64,000 nucleotides of DNA from positions 51,880,001-51,944,000 of the forward strand of contig OZ022256.1 of NCBI GenBank assembly GCA_963978905.1, read 5' to 3'. Of the stretch, positions 40,701-51,859 are shown one piece after another; within the stretch, counting starts at the first letter, position 1, and the number at the start of each line of letters is the position of its first letter. The notes beneath the pieces are model-generated. The model saw only the letters and a list, made by a program, of their open reading frames with translations. It made no database searches and was not told where the DNA came from. The DNA comes from Trichostrongylus colubriformis. Its lineage: Eukaryota > Nematoda > Chromadorea > Rhabditida > Trichostrongylidae. A program made the translations under genes and the position numbers.

Positions 40701-43700
40701 TGTGTAGTTATAGGTGACATATTCTGCACTGTAAGGTGTCGACTGAACCAAATTACCGATGGGTCAAGTCATACCATTATTTCTATTGCCCCATAGCTTG
40801 ATCAACGCCTGATTGTTGTTATCTACGCGATCAGACATCTCATTATAAGAATGCTAGTCATTTTTGGCATGCCTGTGACGTGATGTAATTAACGTAATTT
40901 ATGGCGTTATCATGATGCTTTATCTGTACCGCGATGCTCGCGCCAGATGTCTGCCGTGAAGTTTGGTGGTCAGCGTTGTCGTCAGAGTTCCGGGATGTAG
41001 CCTCGCTGTTCTTCATGTTGACGAGTAACCTTATCTGGTTTCAACTCCAACTGGTTTATTTCGTTCGATAGGATCCGCCGCGGTCTGATCGTTTTTAGTT
41101 GGTTAGATTCTATCCGTAATAGCGCTTCTTCGCTGTCTTTGTCCCGCTGGTGGCTATTGAGTAAAAAGCATGCTGAGATTGTCTCCCGACCTTGCATAAG
41201 GACATTATGGAAGGTTTACCAGATACATACCTTAGCCTTTTGTCGGACCATATATAACTTGCGGCAATTTTTTATGCAGCGTTTTGCCACGCAACGATTT
41301 TATGTCTCTCGTGCTGTGCAGATTAAACTGTTCGTGCTGCACGGGCAAATTATGGTTGCCGCTATCGAAAAATGTGGGCGCATATGCAGCACATTGGTAG
41401 TTGGAGTGAATGATAAACCAATTCTTCTTTGGAAGCATTTGCATTCTTTTTAGATTGGCCTTGGCTGTCAATCACACGATTCACGATGATCTCGGTTGCA
41501 TTGGTCGTTGATCGTTCGTGTCGCTTGAATTCCATGTAATTTTTTGGTATTAGCTTCTCATCGCAGTTACAATTCCTCCACTAGTTTAGGGGTTACGCAA
41601 GGTGGGTATCTGGTTGTCTGGTATACTTGTCCCTGCACGCTCGAAAAGTACAAGTCATTCAGCAAATAGTCCAAATGGCCGAAAAGTCTCACCAACCGCT
41701 TTTCGTTTCGAGACGTTCACTTAAGCTTACACATACATGAGTAATGTCATTCTGTCATAAGGCTTAGTCAATAGTTTAATTTTTGATCCGTGTGTAGGAA
41801 AATTGCTTTCAAAGGTCTGTAGGTAATGAAGGTTTCTGAAGTTCAATGGGACTCGAAACCAGTATCGTCAGGGGTGGGGTAATGCAGGGCAGACATCTAT
41901 GCGTTTATTTCCTTGGAGGATTCCACCCAAGTAGCGAACCTCGTCAGCAATGAAATTAAGCCTTTTTGATCGCTTTCTGAAATATTTGTACGTAGTTTTA
42001 CTGTGAGTGCTGCCGAAGCCCAATATCTACTGATGATAACGTGAGTTCACTAAAGGTTATTGAACTTCCCAATAACTTTTACGAGGCGCCATGACCAGTT
42101 ATTTTAACGGTGTTTTGTAGAAAGTCATGGTAAAGTGAATTACCGTCTTATTTGCTTTGCATGCCAATGGATTGGATGTTTTGCTGTCCTCAAGCCACGG
42201 CTACGACTGTTTTGACTAATATGGAAGAGCAGGTCAACTTGTTGTACGGAGGCGCACCCAACGTTGCATTGATGTTTGTTTGTAGTGTGAACTATTCAAG
42301 AGTGGTACGATAATTAGAGCGTAATCGGATCCTCGACCCGTGTATGCTGACGCGATTCTCAGCTTCACTGGCATCCCTTTTCATTTCGTAATATCGATGT
42401 CAGCAGCTCCATGTGTCATTTTGCTCTCTGTAGCGGAATTGTTTTTGTTTGCTTGACTGGTCGCGTGTTTCGTTAAACCCATTTTGGGCTATGAAGTGGA
42501 GTGAAATACGTAACGTTCGCTTGGGCGAAATATTCAAGGACTGCGAGTTAAATTGTCCGGTCCTATCCGCCCACGTTCTTACGTCGCGATTCGATTCCGC
42601 TGGAGCAATTCCATGCGTTGTACGATGTGCAGCTGCTTGTTTCGAATTGAAAAAGCCCGTCGTGACTCACTGGTCACCAAAGAAATTTACGGCGAGTGAG
42701 CCGAAGCGTAATTCATTGGGCCGTTGTAGTGATCACAAAGAAAGAGATGCGAGTCTCTCTTGGAGGAGATGCCATTTGGTGGGTGATGGTGTGTAGTGTG
42801 TTGTCTGCGGTGGTGCTGAGACATCGGTTGTTACAGCAAAGTGCTGAAAACAATCGCGACCTTAATCATCTCAACACCCCTGTCGCCACAAGTCGCCGCT
42901 GTTGTACCGTGGCTGGCCGGCCGGCCGGCAACGCCATTGTTAAAAGGGGCCAGCTGGTTGACCACACAGGCACATTGCTACGCCATTAGTGATTCACACG
43001 AAGCATTTCGAAATGCTAGCCTGAATGTCTTTGGATTGCTGTCTTTACACGTAGCCGTTAAAATAATATGCAGAGTGGGAGGAATCCAATGCGCTCCTTC
43101 TCAGTTGGTGCACATCTTTGCTAATTTGGACTATGCTTTATAGTTCGTCTCTTTTTCGTGGAAAGCTTATTTATTTTTGAGGTGCTCCTTATGGCAGCTC
43201 AGTTACAATGATTCAGGAAATTTTTGTTTCTCATTGTTAGCGTTGTAGCTGAACTTTTTTTATTCTTCTTCGTCGTTTTCGCATTTGATCCGTCTTGTTG
43301 AATCGCAAACATCGCACATGAATTTACTATCATAATTTCTCTGTGCAACTGTTTTTCGAACGGGAAGACACGCTTTCGATGTCATTGCTTGGCCCCATGT
43401 GGTTCGATGGGCCGCTCTCCTTGGCGTAGAGCCACCTGTTGTTTCTGTTTCTAATGTTCAAACAGAAATGTAAATTTGTTTTCTTGCGGGCAATATGCTT
43501 TTTTTATGAATGATTACGCGTCTTAAAAAAAGTCGTCGAACGTAAATCTGTGATTTTCCAGTGACTTTTTGGGTGCAATAAGTATGGCTACCTCTTTAAA
43601 ATGGCTATTTGTAGTATTAGTGAGTCGTAGTGGTACTAATGAACTTCAAGCTCTGTCCTATCTATTGTAGATTAGCTTTTCTTTGTCAGCGATTGGGCAG

Positions 43701-46642
43701 TGGAGTGCAGGGCGTGGCTGTGCCTCATAGTGGTGCCTTCCGATGCGTTCCCTGTTGATCTTTTGGGATGTTGGTTGCTTGTAGCAAGTCTGGAACGAAA
43801 AAACCTTGTCCAAACCTGGGATGATGTTGAAATAACATGCATAAATTAAAGATTCTGAATGACGGACCGTATGTTGCTGGTGAAAAGTCTGCCTTCTTCA
43901 TATTTCGCGCGACAATCTTGTGATTGCCTTCACTGCATCTAATTGAACGTGAGAGTAAATCAGCCCGAGTCGTTGCAGTGATGCAAATCGTCCTGCTATT
44001 TTGCTGCCTGTAGCCGGTTTATTTTGAATTTACTTTTTCTACTCTGACAGTTGGCATGTAGCTATAGATTGGTTTAGGAACTCCTATGTGTTTGATGGTG
44101 TTTTGAAAATGCTAACCATCGCAATATTGTACTGGTTGTGGTGTGTTATTTCTTTGCAAACTGGTTTCATGTCAGTTGTGGGGCACAATCGTAGTTTGGC
44201 ACTCAGACCGTCAGAGGATTGTCTGTAATGAACACCGGAAAATAGACGGCTGTGTGCAGCAGTATGTTGTGAATTTTCGTTGTGTTGCATTGTTGTCCCG
44301 AACATTTCATAGTGGAATCGTTGGGTAGTTATAGTTCCCTGACGTGGTCTTCCTACAGCCAGCTTACAGTTTGATACAGTTTGATAACTGTAAGACGTGC
44401 TTGTACCAATTATGTTTATGAATAACAACGACCGTACTTGGCTTGTGTGGAAATGAAGCGCGTGTCAACCCTCTGTCTGCGAAAAGGGAATTTTATGTTG
44501 TCGTAGTGAATCGGTCAGCCTGGGCATTTTATTCTTGATAAAGGAGCATCGGAGATTTTGCGATGATTGCTAAGAGTTCCCGGTGCTGTTAACTTTGAAA
44601 GTGCGTAATGTGTTGAGTGAAAGCTTTTTGTGAAAGCTTCGGCATGACTCAGGCATCGATAGAAAATGCCGGCATTTCAGTGACGCAGAAGCCTTTTTTG
44701 GTTCTCAAGCATGTATAGCCATTCCAATATTTTCAATAATCAATTTCCTGCCCACTTTATCGCCGATCATTTTTTTTTGCTGTGAGTAGAATAAAAAAAA
44801 GATGGACGGCTTTTTCAGAACCCACTCTTTTCCCCAGTTGCCACTCGACATCGTCGTATACACAGAATGCGCGGTTTAACCGATTCACCTGTGGCTGTTG
44901 ACTCTGCTGGAAGTAGTGGTGGATCATCTGAAGGGAATAATGATGGAAATACAAGCTCAGGAAGTGTCAGTCCTCAGGCAGCAGCGTGAGTTCCACTTTG
45001 ATTTTCAGGCACGTCAAGTGTATTCTTTACCAAAGTTCGTAAGTAAATGCTCTAGGTGGTACCGGTTTAGGCTGTGTGAATCATTTTTTGTGTATTTAGT
45101 GAGTCTCCAGTACCGGCGATAGCTATTGGCCATGATTCATGTGGCGCAACGAGGTCTATTCTGACGTCAAACAACAACGAGCTCAAAGTATGATTTCATA
45201 TAATTTCGGTGCTTTGAATCACCTATTTATGCATTGTTTATGGGCAGTTCAAGCAAACTGATTTGGGTGGCTTCGGCGGCATCACTCTGCCTCGCTGCTT
45301 GTGAACGCCAGGCTCTGCCGGAGCATAGTGTGAACGCGGCCTCTTCTTTGAAGGACTGGTGTCATGTTCAAGTAGGGGAGCACTTGCAATTATCTTGGAG
45401 GTTGACTGTAGCTGACGTCATGGATGGAGACGAGGTCGTCTCCGACAGGGAGGGGGAAACCTCGCAATCGCATTGGACCTTTATACTCTCTATACTTATG
45501 CTGTAGTGTCAGTGCTTGATAATCTCATACAGAGCAACATGATAAACTAAGGCATACGTTTTTAAATGGACGGTGGGATGCGTGGAGCATTTCCAAAGGA
45601 TGGATTGATACCAGTTTTACATGATAGTGCTGTGTGCTCATTAGACCAACAAATTGATGTGTCGTGAGTGCTCAGCTGTCAGCGATAACGCTTGATCGTG
45701 ATTTACGTTTGTGTGATGCACATTTGTCGTCATTTTTAAATAACTTCGCTTTTCAGATTCGCACCACGCTGTGCTCGCCGGCCGCCTACCTCAATCAAAC
45801 CCCTCGTAGCTCGACGTACGTGAAAAGATTGGTGGAGAAAGGATGCAGTAAACATGGAGAGGTACTGAACTTGAACGGAGTCTCAGGATGAACTGCTTTT
45901 TATTGAGTCCCTAAAAAGGCTGCCTTTGGATATGATAGCTTCTTTCGTGCTAATCCTGAGCTTTTCGAGCTAGTCTCGTCGGCATTCTCGCCGCGAGAAC
46001 GCTCTCATTTTTGATTACGAAATCTGTGTTAGCATTTAGGGTTAATTGCACAGTTTCTTCCCTTTTTTAGCAAGTAATTCCTGGTGAAGTTACTTTTCTG
46101 CTTTTTTTTTCAAATATTACCGTCTTAGTGAAACAGTTGTGCATTCTATTTCACGGCAGCACAAGGTGCAATGTTCTGCGTGCAAGTGATAATTTTTTTC
46201 AGTGTTGCGAGACGATTTCTCTTGCAGGATATTCTATCGCCAGAAGTCCGTCGCAAGGCCGAGGCAAATCTGAGTCGTACTCCTTCGGTGCAGTCGCTGC
46301 GTGGCTCCATTGGAAATCTGTCCGGATGGCGTGGTTCGGTATCAAATCTCGCTGAAGATCCAGCAAATATGAGTCGCTTCAGAAGCCTGGTATGTTTGCA
46401 TGGTATATTTCGTGTCGTGTATTTGGTGTTTCCCTATTTCATCCATTTTTTTCATTGGATAACTTCTTTAGAATCCCAATTATCGTTCGTTCAATGCAAA
46501 AAAGACTACGGAAAAACAACAAGAAGTGATTGATCGGCTAAGTCGATTGCGAGAGAGTCTCCGATCTAGGGAGAATTTTGTGGAACGTGGTGTACTGCCG
46601 AAGCATCAGATGAATCCGTCGTCGACTGCTGTGAAAACCTAA
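25794..46642 (+). CDS. Coiled-coil, low-complexity scaffold-like protein (tentatively CCDC66-like)
   Basis: Seventeen exons join in phase: 25794-25877, 27180-27272, 27442-27556, 27689-27805, 27893-28025, 28082-28211, 28325-28504, 30233-30343, 30412-30577, 30685-30832, 34713-34799, 35038-35140, 44819-44985, 45100-45187, 45757-45861, 46228-46389, 46472-46642. They total 2160 nt, or 719 residues. Residues 1-137 are rich in Pro, Gln and Tyr (PVQYQYQYPVPP). Residues about 173-312 form a long Arg/Glu coiled coil (EEKARRQMEEERRRKDEERQ, then TLEEALERAKHEAE). Residues 322-490 are Ser/Pro/Lys-rich with SP and TP sites (SPHTPVGRD). Residues 610-660 carry Ser-rich repeats (SLRGSIGNLSGWRGS), and a short basic coiled coil ends the protein. 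The layout resembles centrosome- or microtubule-associated scaffolds such as CCDC66, but I see no diagnostic motif. The start is uncertain: the strong TTTTCAG acceptor at 25738 leaves in-frame stops before this ATG, whereas a weaker acceptor at 25770 would join the upstream exons in phase. Confidence 0.75.
25900..26575. mobile_element. Fold-back mariner-type element in intron 1 of the coiled-coil gene
   Basis: Two long inverted arms meet near 26.22 kb. The outer ends are TTAGGTTGGCATCTAAGTAA on the left and its near complement on the right, each flanked by TA (25898-25899 and 26576-26577), the target duplication of mariner elements. The right arm's plus strand encodes PPYSPDLAPSDYHLF, the C-terminal catalytic-region signature of mariner transposase. 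The left arm is an inverted copy of the same 3' half. No complete transposase remains, so it is a defective element. Confidence 0.85.
29172..29199. repeat. 11-bp-stem perfect hairpin
   Basis: TTATTTCACTG and CAGTGAAATAA are separated by CTACCG, within an intron of the coiled-coil gene. Purpose unknown; probably a remnant of a small inverted-repeat element. Confidence 0.6.
30960..31560. repeat. Imperfect inverted repeat pair in a coiled-coil gene intron
   Basis: The segment at about 30965-31190, read on the minus strand, matches 31314-31550 on the plus strand: both carry a GTGAGTTTCATAATCGT-like word and then a word like CTCATCAAGGTTCGAAGTAG. A related word (GGTTGGCCTAGGCGG) occurs near 25.36 kb. 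It looks like two copies of a dispersed element in opposite orientation. Confidence 0.6.
35324..35479. mobile_element. 156-bp inverted-repeat element, GGGTCA family copy 1
   Basis: Ends GGGTCAGTCAAAGGGGGAGA and its inverse (TCTGACTGACCC) bound a core with ACGTCGAAACTCCTTCCCTC. It shares termini and core words with the copies at 35941 and 37235, all in the 9.7-kb intron of the coiled-coil gene. Confidence 0.7.
35941..36174. mobile_element. 234-bp inverted-repeat element, GGGTCA family copy 2
   Basis: It starts GGGTCAAACCAAGTCCGGGG and ends in the inverted form GACTTGATTTGACCC. The long arms contain GACGCAA, GTCGAC and CCCTAGGCTTAGGCTAAA. Poly-G and poly-C runs sit just inside the ends. Confidence 0.8.
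36612..37030. mobile_element. About 419-bp inverted-repeat element with poly-G end
   Basis: The left arm GGCGCTACTGGAGTTGGGGG is matched by inverted CCCCCAACTCCAGTAGCACC on the right. An internal CCTAAGCCTAGGG...CCTTGGGG-type palindrome resembles the core of the neighbouring GGGTCA family, suggesting nesting or a common ancestor. Confidence 0.75.
37235..37647. mobile_element. 413-bp inverted-repeat element, GGGTCA family copy 3 (double)
   Basis: It starts GGGTCAAATCAAGCC and ends ACTTTATTTGACCC in inverse. The centre carries an extra pair of element ends (GACGCAAAACGCAACTTTGC), so this looks like two copies back to back, or one nested in another. Confidence 0.75.
45268..45345. repeat. Fragment of the GTTCATACTYTGC MITE family
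   Basis: A GC-rich stretch ending GTGTGAACGCGGCC lies within an intron of the coiled-coil gene and matches the family end. Only one end is clear. Confidence 0.35.
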
Positions 46643-47626
46643 GTAACTGCTTGCCACCTAACTAGGGTCTTAAGAACGTGTTTCATAACGCCTTCAAATG
46701 AGTTGTGGCTTTACATACACATCAGAACTTTCCGTAATTTTTATGCGTGGATAATGCACTGAAAAACTGCTACATAGCTTTTAGTTTCCTGTGTATTTAT
46801 ATTTTTTCACTTTACTCGTGCTCTTTTGTTTCGCTCAAAATTAAATTTCCTTTGAAATCTTTTCATTCAAATAAGATTTAGGTTAAACCTATTTAGGGAT
46901 CTAAAAGGCGTCTTCACAGAGGCTCAATAAGTTGTGCCCTCGCGGTCAAAAAAAAAGTGCTTATTGGTTTTTTCTTTACGTGCGTGGTGTTGCGCAGCTA
47001 CTAAATGCACTTATAACCGACGCGTACTCTGACTTAACGCATACTTACCTGTCTGAATTGATTCACTCCTGAGCTATTGCGCTTGCCTAGGTCATGATTT
47101 TTTCAAGCAAAGCATATTAGTATAATCTGTGTGAATATCGGCACAATGATAGAGTTCCTCTGTGTTCTGTTTTTTTTGTACTGTAGATAGACAGATTCAT
47201 GTGGCTTCAACAATCCTTATCCCGCTTGTAAAGAAGCATCCATATCGTTTTTATTTGTTTTTCGTCTACCAAGTAGTAGTAGTTTTGATGGTAGAATACT
47301 CTACATACGGTCTATATACTAGCTTCACTATGTGATACGGTTGTTTTCTTTTATGTATAGTACCCTGTATTTAATCTCATGAATGCATGACAATGAAGGT
47401 TTATATCATGTCAATTTGGTTAGAGCTTTGGACTGGTGTTCAGTGTTTCTATCGCATGCCACTGGTTGAAAAAAGGAACGTAGGGGAATGAAAGGTGCTC
47501 TCAAGAAAGTATCGAGAGTGTTGGCATAGCATAAAGAAACGATATTTTTATACTTCATCGCAGAAATCCTGCCATGGGAAAGTCTGAGTGCTGTTTCGTT
47601 TGCAATGGTTAACCATACGCACGTGC

Positions 47627-47801
47627 AAGGCCGCGCCCATAGTCAGCGCCGGCAGGGTGTGGCTGTTTTCACAGGCAGCGAGGCAGAGTGACTAGGGGAC
47701 GGTGCAGGGAGAACGCAGTTAACGAAGCACGGCAGCTTAGGCGGGGGCGCAGACATGCAGCCGCGCCCTGCCGCCGACCTCGCAGAGTATGAACGCGACC
47801 T
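47627..47801. mobile_element. 175-bp MITE of the GTTCATACTYTGC family
   Basis: The left arm starts AAGGCCGCGCCCATAGTCAG. The right arm ends CAGAGTATGAACGCGACCT. The arms are inverted, with GCCGGCAGGGTGTGGCTG paired to a CAGCCGCGCCCTGCCGCC-like sequence. The core is GC-rich and noncoding. Confidence 0.65.
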
Positions 47802-49361
47802 AACGGAGATTTATTGTCAAGTTACGTACAAGGACATCTATGTTACATTCCAATGGTTAATGTGTGCGGACCCACTGCAATGATGACTGAGCTCGCTAAT
47901 AGCTGGCGTGTGGTGATCGGTACTAACCAGCCATGAAAGACAGTGTCTTGTTTAGAGAAACTGCCTCATAGCACTGGTGGCAAAATCAAAAATTGCGTGA
48001 ATTTTGGGACATCCTTTATATTGAAAAGTCCAATGGAGCTAATAGCATTACCACCCTGGTACCTATATTATTAGCTCATAAAACAACAAAACAGAGGAGT
48101 AGTAGAAAAGGAGAAGTAGAGGAACAACGAGAACAAGTGCAAAAAAAAGAGAAAAAGAAGAAAAAAGGGAAGGTTAGCAGCATTGAGGCATTGGTCTCGT
48201 TTCGCCTCTTCATTGGACGAGTCATTGACGATATCAATCCCGAGGCTCTTCAGTGTCTTGCATTGATATTCACATAAATGGTAACAAGCTGGGTAACAAG
48301 AAACTAATTTTTTATTTGACGAATAAAATAAATGAACAAAAAGGTAGTGAGAATAAGATCCACCACTCCTGAAGTTGTCAAAAAATTTCAATAATTACGG
48401 TGATATGTGCAATTGATATAAGTCGCGATCATCACAAAAAATTATTAGCGCTTGGCGCAGATCTCGTTCCCTATTCTTGAACGATTCATCTGTTGTCGAA
48501 CCTACTTCTTTAAAGAATTTTCACTGTTTTTATTTTTGAAAGTGAAAAGATTTTCCCATCGTCACATAGTGACCCATGACCCATGGGTGATCTATACCAG
48601 CGTCGATGATTCAACGTTGAAGGTGACGGCGGTGTGCTGGCACGGTCGTAAGCAAGCATCATCGGGCTGAAGGCCATAAAAAGCGCTGATTCATTGTTGT
48701 TCCATGCGAAGCTGGCACCCCAAAATGAGATACAAAACGTCTGCACGAATGAGAGGAGAAGATGATTGCGGGACGAAGTGGGGGGAGGGGTGGGCACAAC
48801 AAAAATGTCTGGAGTCACGGTTCGAAAAAAAATTAACCTCAACTAAACCCTAGAAAAATGCGCACATACTTAATGAACATGCTGTCATTGCAAAGCTTAT
48901 AAGTTCTCGAAAAGCGAGATTGGATCCAACTTTTGGATAGTAAAAGAATCCTAGTTCAACAAGCTCTGGAAAGTTTTCTATTTAATTCACTGAAGTTTTT
49001 GGAACTATCTGTCGTATGCGAGGAAGTGCGTGTGCTATTTCTAGATATTTGTTAATGCCACTGATTCCTACTATATGAGTTTCTGTTTTCTTTGTCATTG
49101 GTCTAGGGGCGTGTCTTGTGAGTGCGTGGGATTCGTACGGTAGCATACGCTTCGAGGTCCTCACCTGTAAGATTTTTTATTTCAAAAATAAAAAAAAAAT
49201 TCAGGACTCACAGGAGCGGAACTAATACTGCTTCCGACATGCAATCGATACAGATTCGCTCATGTTCTATTTAAGTAGTCAGTGCCCCTGCTTCTGATGA
49301 CTCGTTACAGTTATCTGAGAACCGTCAGAAAGCACAAAGGGAGTGAAGTAAAACTAAGTAA

Positions 49362-49606
49362 TTCCCCATACTCTGCGGCAGTGTAAGTGGCTGTGATGAG
49401 ATGGAGAGTGACGCCGGACGTGGCGCCAACAGTGAAGTTGGCTGCGAGGTCGGCAGTGACGCCAGGTGTGACGCTGGCCGTCACTGCGTTTGCAGCGACG
49501 TCACCGTCTTATCACAGTCGAGCCATTGACAGCGTCATTGCCGGGCGACAACGTGGTCACAGCAGGCGTCGTGACAGCGTCAGTGCCGCGGAGTATGAAA
49601 GCAACT
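49362..49606. mobile_element. About 245-bp MITE of the GTTCATACTYTGC family
   Basis: CATACTCTGCGGCAGTG on the left is matched by inverted CAGTGCCGCGGAGTATG on the right. The interior repeats GTGACGCC-type words and is GC-rich. An open frame of 82 codons inside reads only as Val/Ala/Thr low complexity and is not a gene. Confidence 0.65.
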
Positions 49607-49743
49607 TCGGATGTGTAACTACAGAAAGACAGTAGGGCACAATGACTAAAAGCAGTTTTCATTTGCTCTGTTATTCGATAAGCCACACCTGCGAGTAACA
49701 TCAGAGCCCGACCTGTCCAAAAGGAACAGTGGGTAAGCATGTA

Positions 49744-50344
49744 TACGGGGGGTGCCAAAAAAAGTAATTTTTGTCCTCCTTTTTTAACCCCACATTAGGC
49801 GAGCTTCGGCAAATTCCGACCAGGTATTTTCATCCCTAAAGTGGAGAGCAGACCTCACTATATCACTGTTCTCCGCTACAGCCTTCTGCACGAGCAGGAA
49901 CGGTTGCTTGCTCCGAGTGAACAAGATGTGTCACCTCAGCTGGGCCAGAACGTGCCAGTACCACTGAAAGCCCTTCGGGGGAGGTTTGAGGCATGAAAAT
50001 GATACTTCGGACCAAAGCAGCCTTGCCCAAGCAGGGCTCTGCGACTTCCATGATACGAAGGGCCAATCCTCAGGAAGCCTCCCACAAAAGACCTACCATG
50101 GAACCCGGCTCCACTGTTTTAAGGGGACCTTGATACCATAGGTGCTCTGAAGCCCGACTGCGCCGCTTGAAAGGTCCATATTCTTATGAAAGTGAAAGTA
50201 GTGAGTCCCAGCTGGTTCCTGCTTTTAGAGGAACATTTCGGGAATATTTTGCCCCAATACATTTATCTCTTTCGTTTCCCTATGTTTTGTATAATAGACG
50301 GATGTGGGCCGTGAGCAAAATTACTTTTTTTGGCACCCCCCGTA
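49744..50344. mobile_element. About 600-bp TIR transposon derivative, GGGGGGTGCC ends
   Basis: Near-perfect terminal inverted repeats, ACGGGGGGTGCCAAAAAAAG on the left and CTTTTTTTGGCACCCCCCGT on the right, lie in a TATA-like context. The interior has no transposase frame. Related copies lie at 61935-62870 (opposite orientation) and 22065-22300 (fragment). Confidence 0.85.
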
Positions 50345-51820
50345 TATACTATTTTTTATGTTTTCATTTACTATCTCATGGACATTCCCATAGTTTCAAT
50401 CCCAAATAACAGATATAAAAATTTGTAAGAAAATGACTGAATCGAGAAACGGAGGAAAGGACAGCAGTCACTATTGAGTAGCGTAATATCTTGCTATTAG
50501 CAAGAAAATTATTAGCACTTCGATGATTCTTATTTCATTATTTATTTATTTATTGACTCGTTTATTTACTTGTGTACGAGTCATATAGAAGCGTCCGAAA
50601 TATGGAGAAATGAAACATCTCGTGCTTTGAGTTTTCGTTTTTACGCATTTCTAAATTTTCAACGCCCTTTCTCTTGAAGCAATCCATTCCATCTGTGGTT
50701 TTTTCAGTCATGATTAACTCACCATCGCTTCGAACAATGTAATTTTTGAAAAAAGCAAAACGTAACAGCTGACCTGACACCAATAAAAAATAACTAAGAA
50801 AAGTGATGGGACTCTACCCGAGACTGTGATCGAGAGGCCTACCTCATTTTTCATTTTCAAATTCTTTGCTTGTTTTTTTTTTTTGAATGATGATTTACTG
50901 TCGAACTTTATTAAGTTCCAGGTGTTCCAGTTCAATGGTGGTCATGATATTACAATGCGAGGAGGCTCAGTTGATTCTGAATTCAAATTTTGTGTCGTGC
51001 GTATGATATTATGCTACTTATCACTGATCCGCACCACGAAGACTAGTTTGATGACGGAAGCATTCTGTTGCCAGTACACTCGAAACGGCCATCATATTCG
51101 GTGGGCTCATCGTGACAGAATTCTTTCACTCAAAACGCACCTTTCTGATAGCCTCTTTAATGTCCCTTCTTTTTTGTCTTCGGAGCTTTTCCTTTCTACT
51201 TTTTAGAAAATCTTTCATTATTCTCATCACTTCTGCTTCATGCAAAATCATTAAAAATGAATATAACAAATTCGTACAAAAAACAATGAAAATTAAATAT
51301 TTAATGCAAAAGATCTGTGGAATGATATGGTAAACACAAATTTTCACCCTACAATTCTGATAAAGATCGAGCAATGGATCAGACCATTGTGCACATTCAG
51401 TGATATGGCAGCCGTTGGGTAACTCTTTAATTATAATGAGCCGCAATGCCAAAAATGAGAAGCTGAGTTTTAGTGAATTTTTGATCCTTCCAAACTCACC
51501 AACACCTTTTTGTAGGCGTGTTTGAAACTTAACAATTCTTTTACGACTAAGTGAATGCAAGTTTGCATACTCACTTTCATGACTTGCGATAATAATCAAT
51601 TACACATTACAAGGTATAGCATCGATTGCATCTGATTATTGACAAGATTGATGAAAGATATTTGATATGACCATTGATATCATGAAGATGGCGAAGAGAC
51701 ATTAGGCGTTCGGTCGACGATCAGCTGCGATACCTTCATACTCTCTTTCGATCCATAATATCTGCCCTTCCGTTGATGATCATTTTTATCGTTTATGTGT
51801 TTCTAAGATTTTGATAATGA

Positions 51821-51859
51821 AGATTCCAGGTGATAAGCTTTGGGTGAAGTTATCCAAAC
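51821..51859 (+). promoter_or_regulatory. Splice acceptor (probably trans-splicing) and 30-nt leader of the glutamate transporter
   Basis: The sequence AGATTCCAG ends at 51829 and is followed by 30 nt before the ATG at 51860. The leader has an in-frame TGA, so it is not coding. A spliced-leader addition here would be usual for a nematode gene. A 5' noncoding exon further upstream joined by cis-splicing is the alternative. Confidence 0.5.

Larger units (their letters stand above)
46643..51829. other. Intergenic region upstream of the glutamate transporter
   Basis: It holds three inverted-repeat elements (47627-47801, 49362-49606, 49744-50344), an A/G-rich patch at 48.09-48.17 kb and a (TTTA)n run near 50.54 kb. 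Open frames at 50826-51206 (plus) and 51126-51599 (minus) are AT-rich, overlap each other on opposite strands and lack convincing homology. The regulatory region of the transporter is presumably here, but no promoter motif is evident. Confidence 0.5.

Noticed and set aside
42449..43143. Overlapping GC-richer open frames in the 9.7-kb intron
   Set aside because: No acceptor and donor pair in phase with the flanking exons. They overlap one another in different frames, and no family is recognisable.
51126..51599. 157-codon minus-strand open frame
   Set aside because: AT-rich, with no domain, and overlapped by a plus-strand frame. The length is borderline for chance in 64 kb at this composition.
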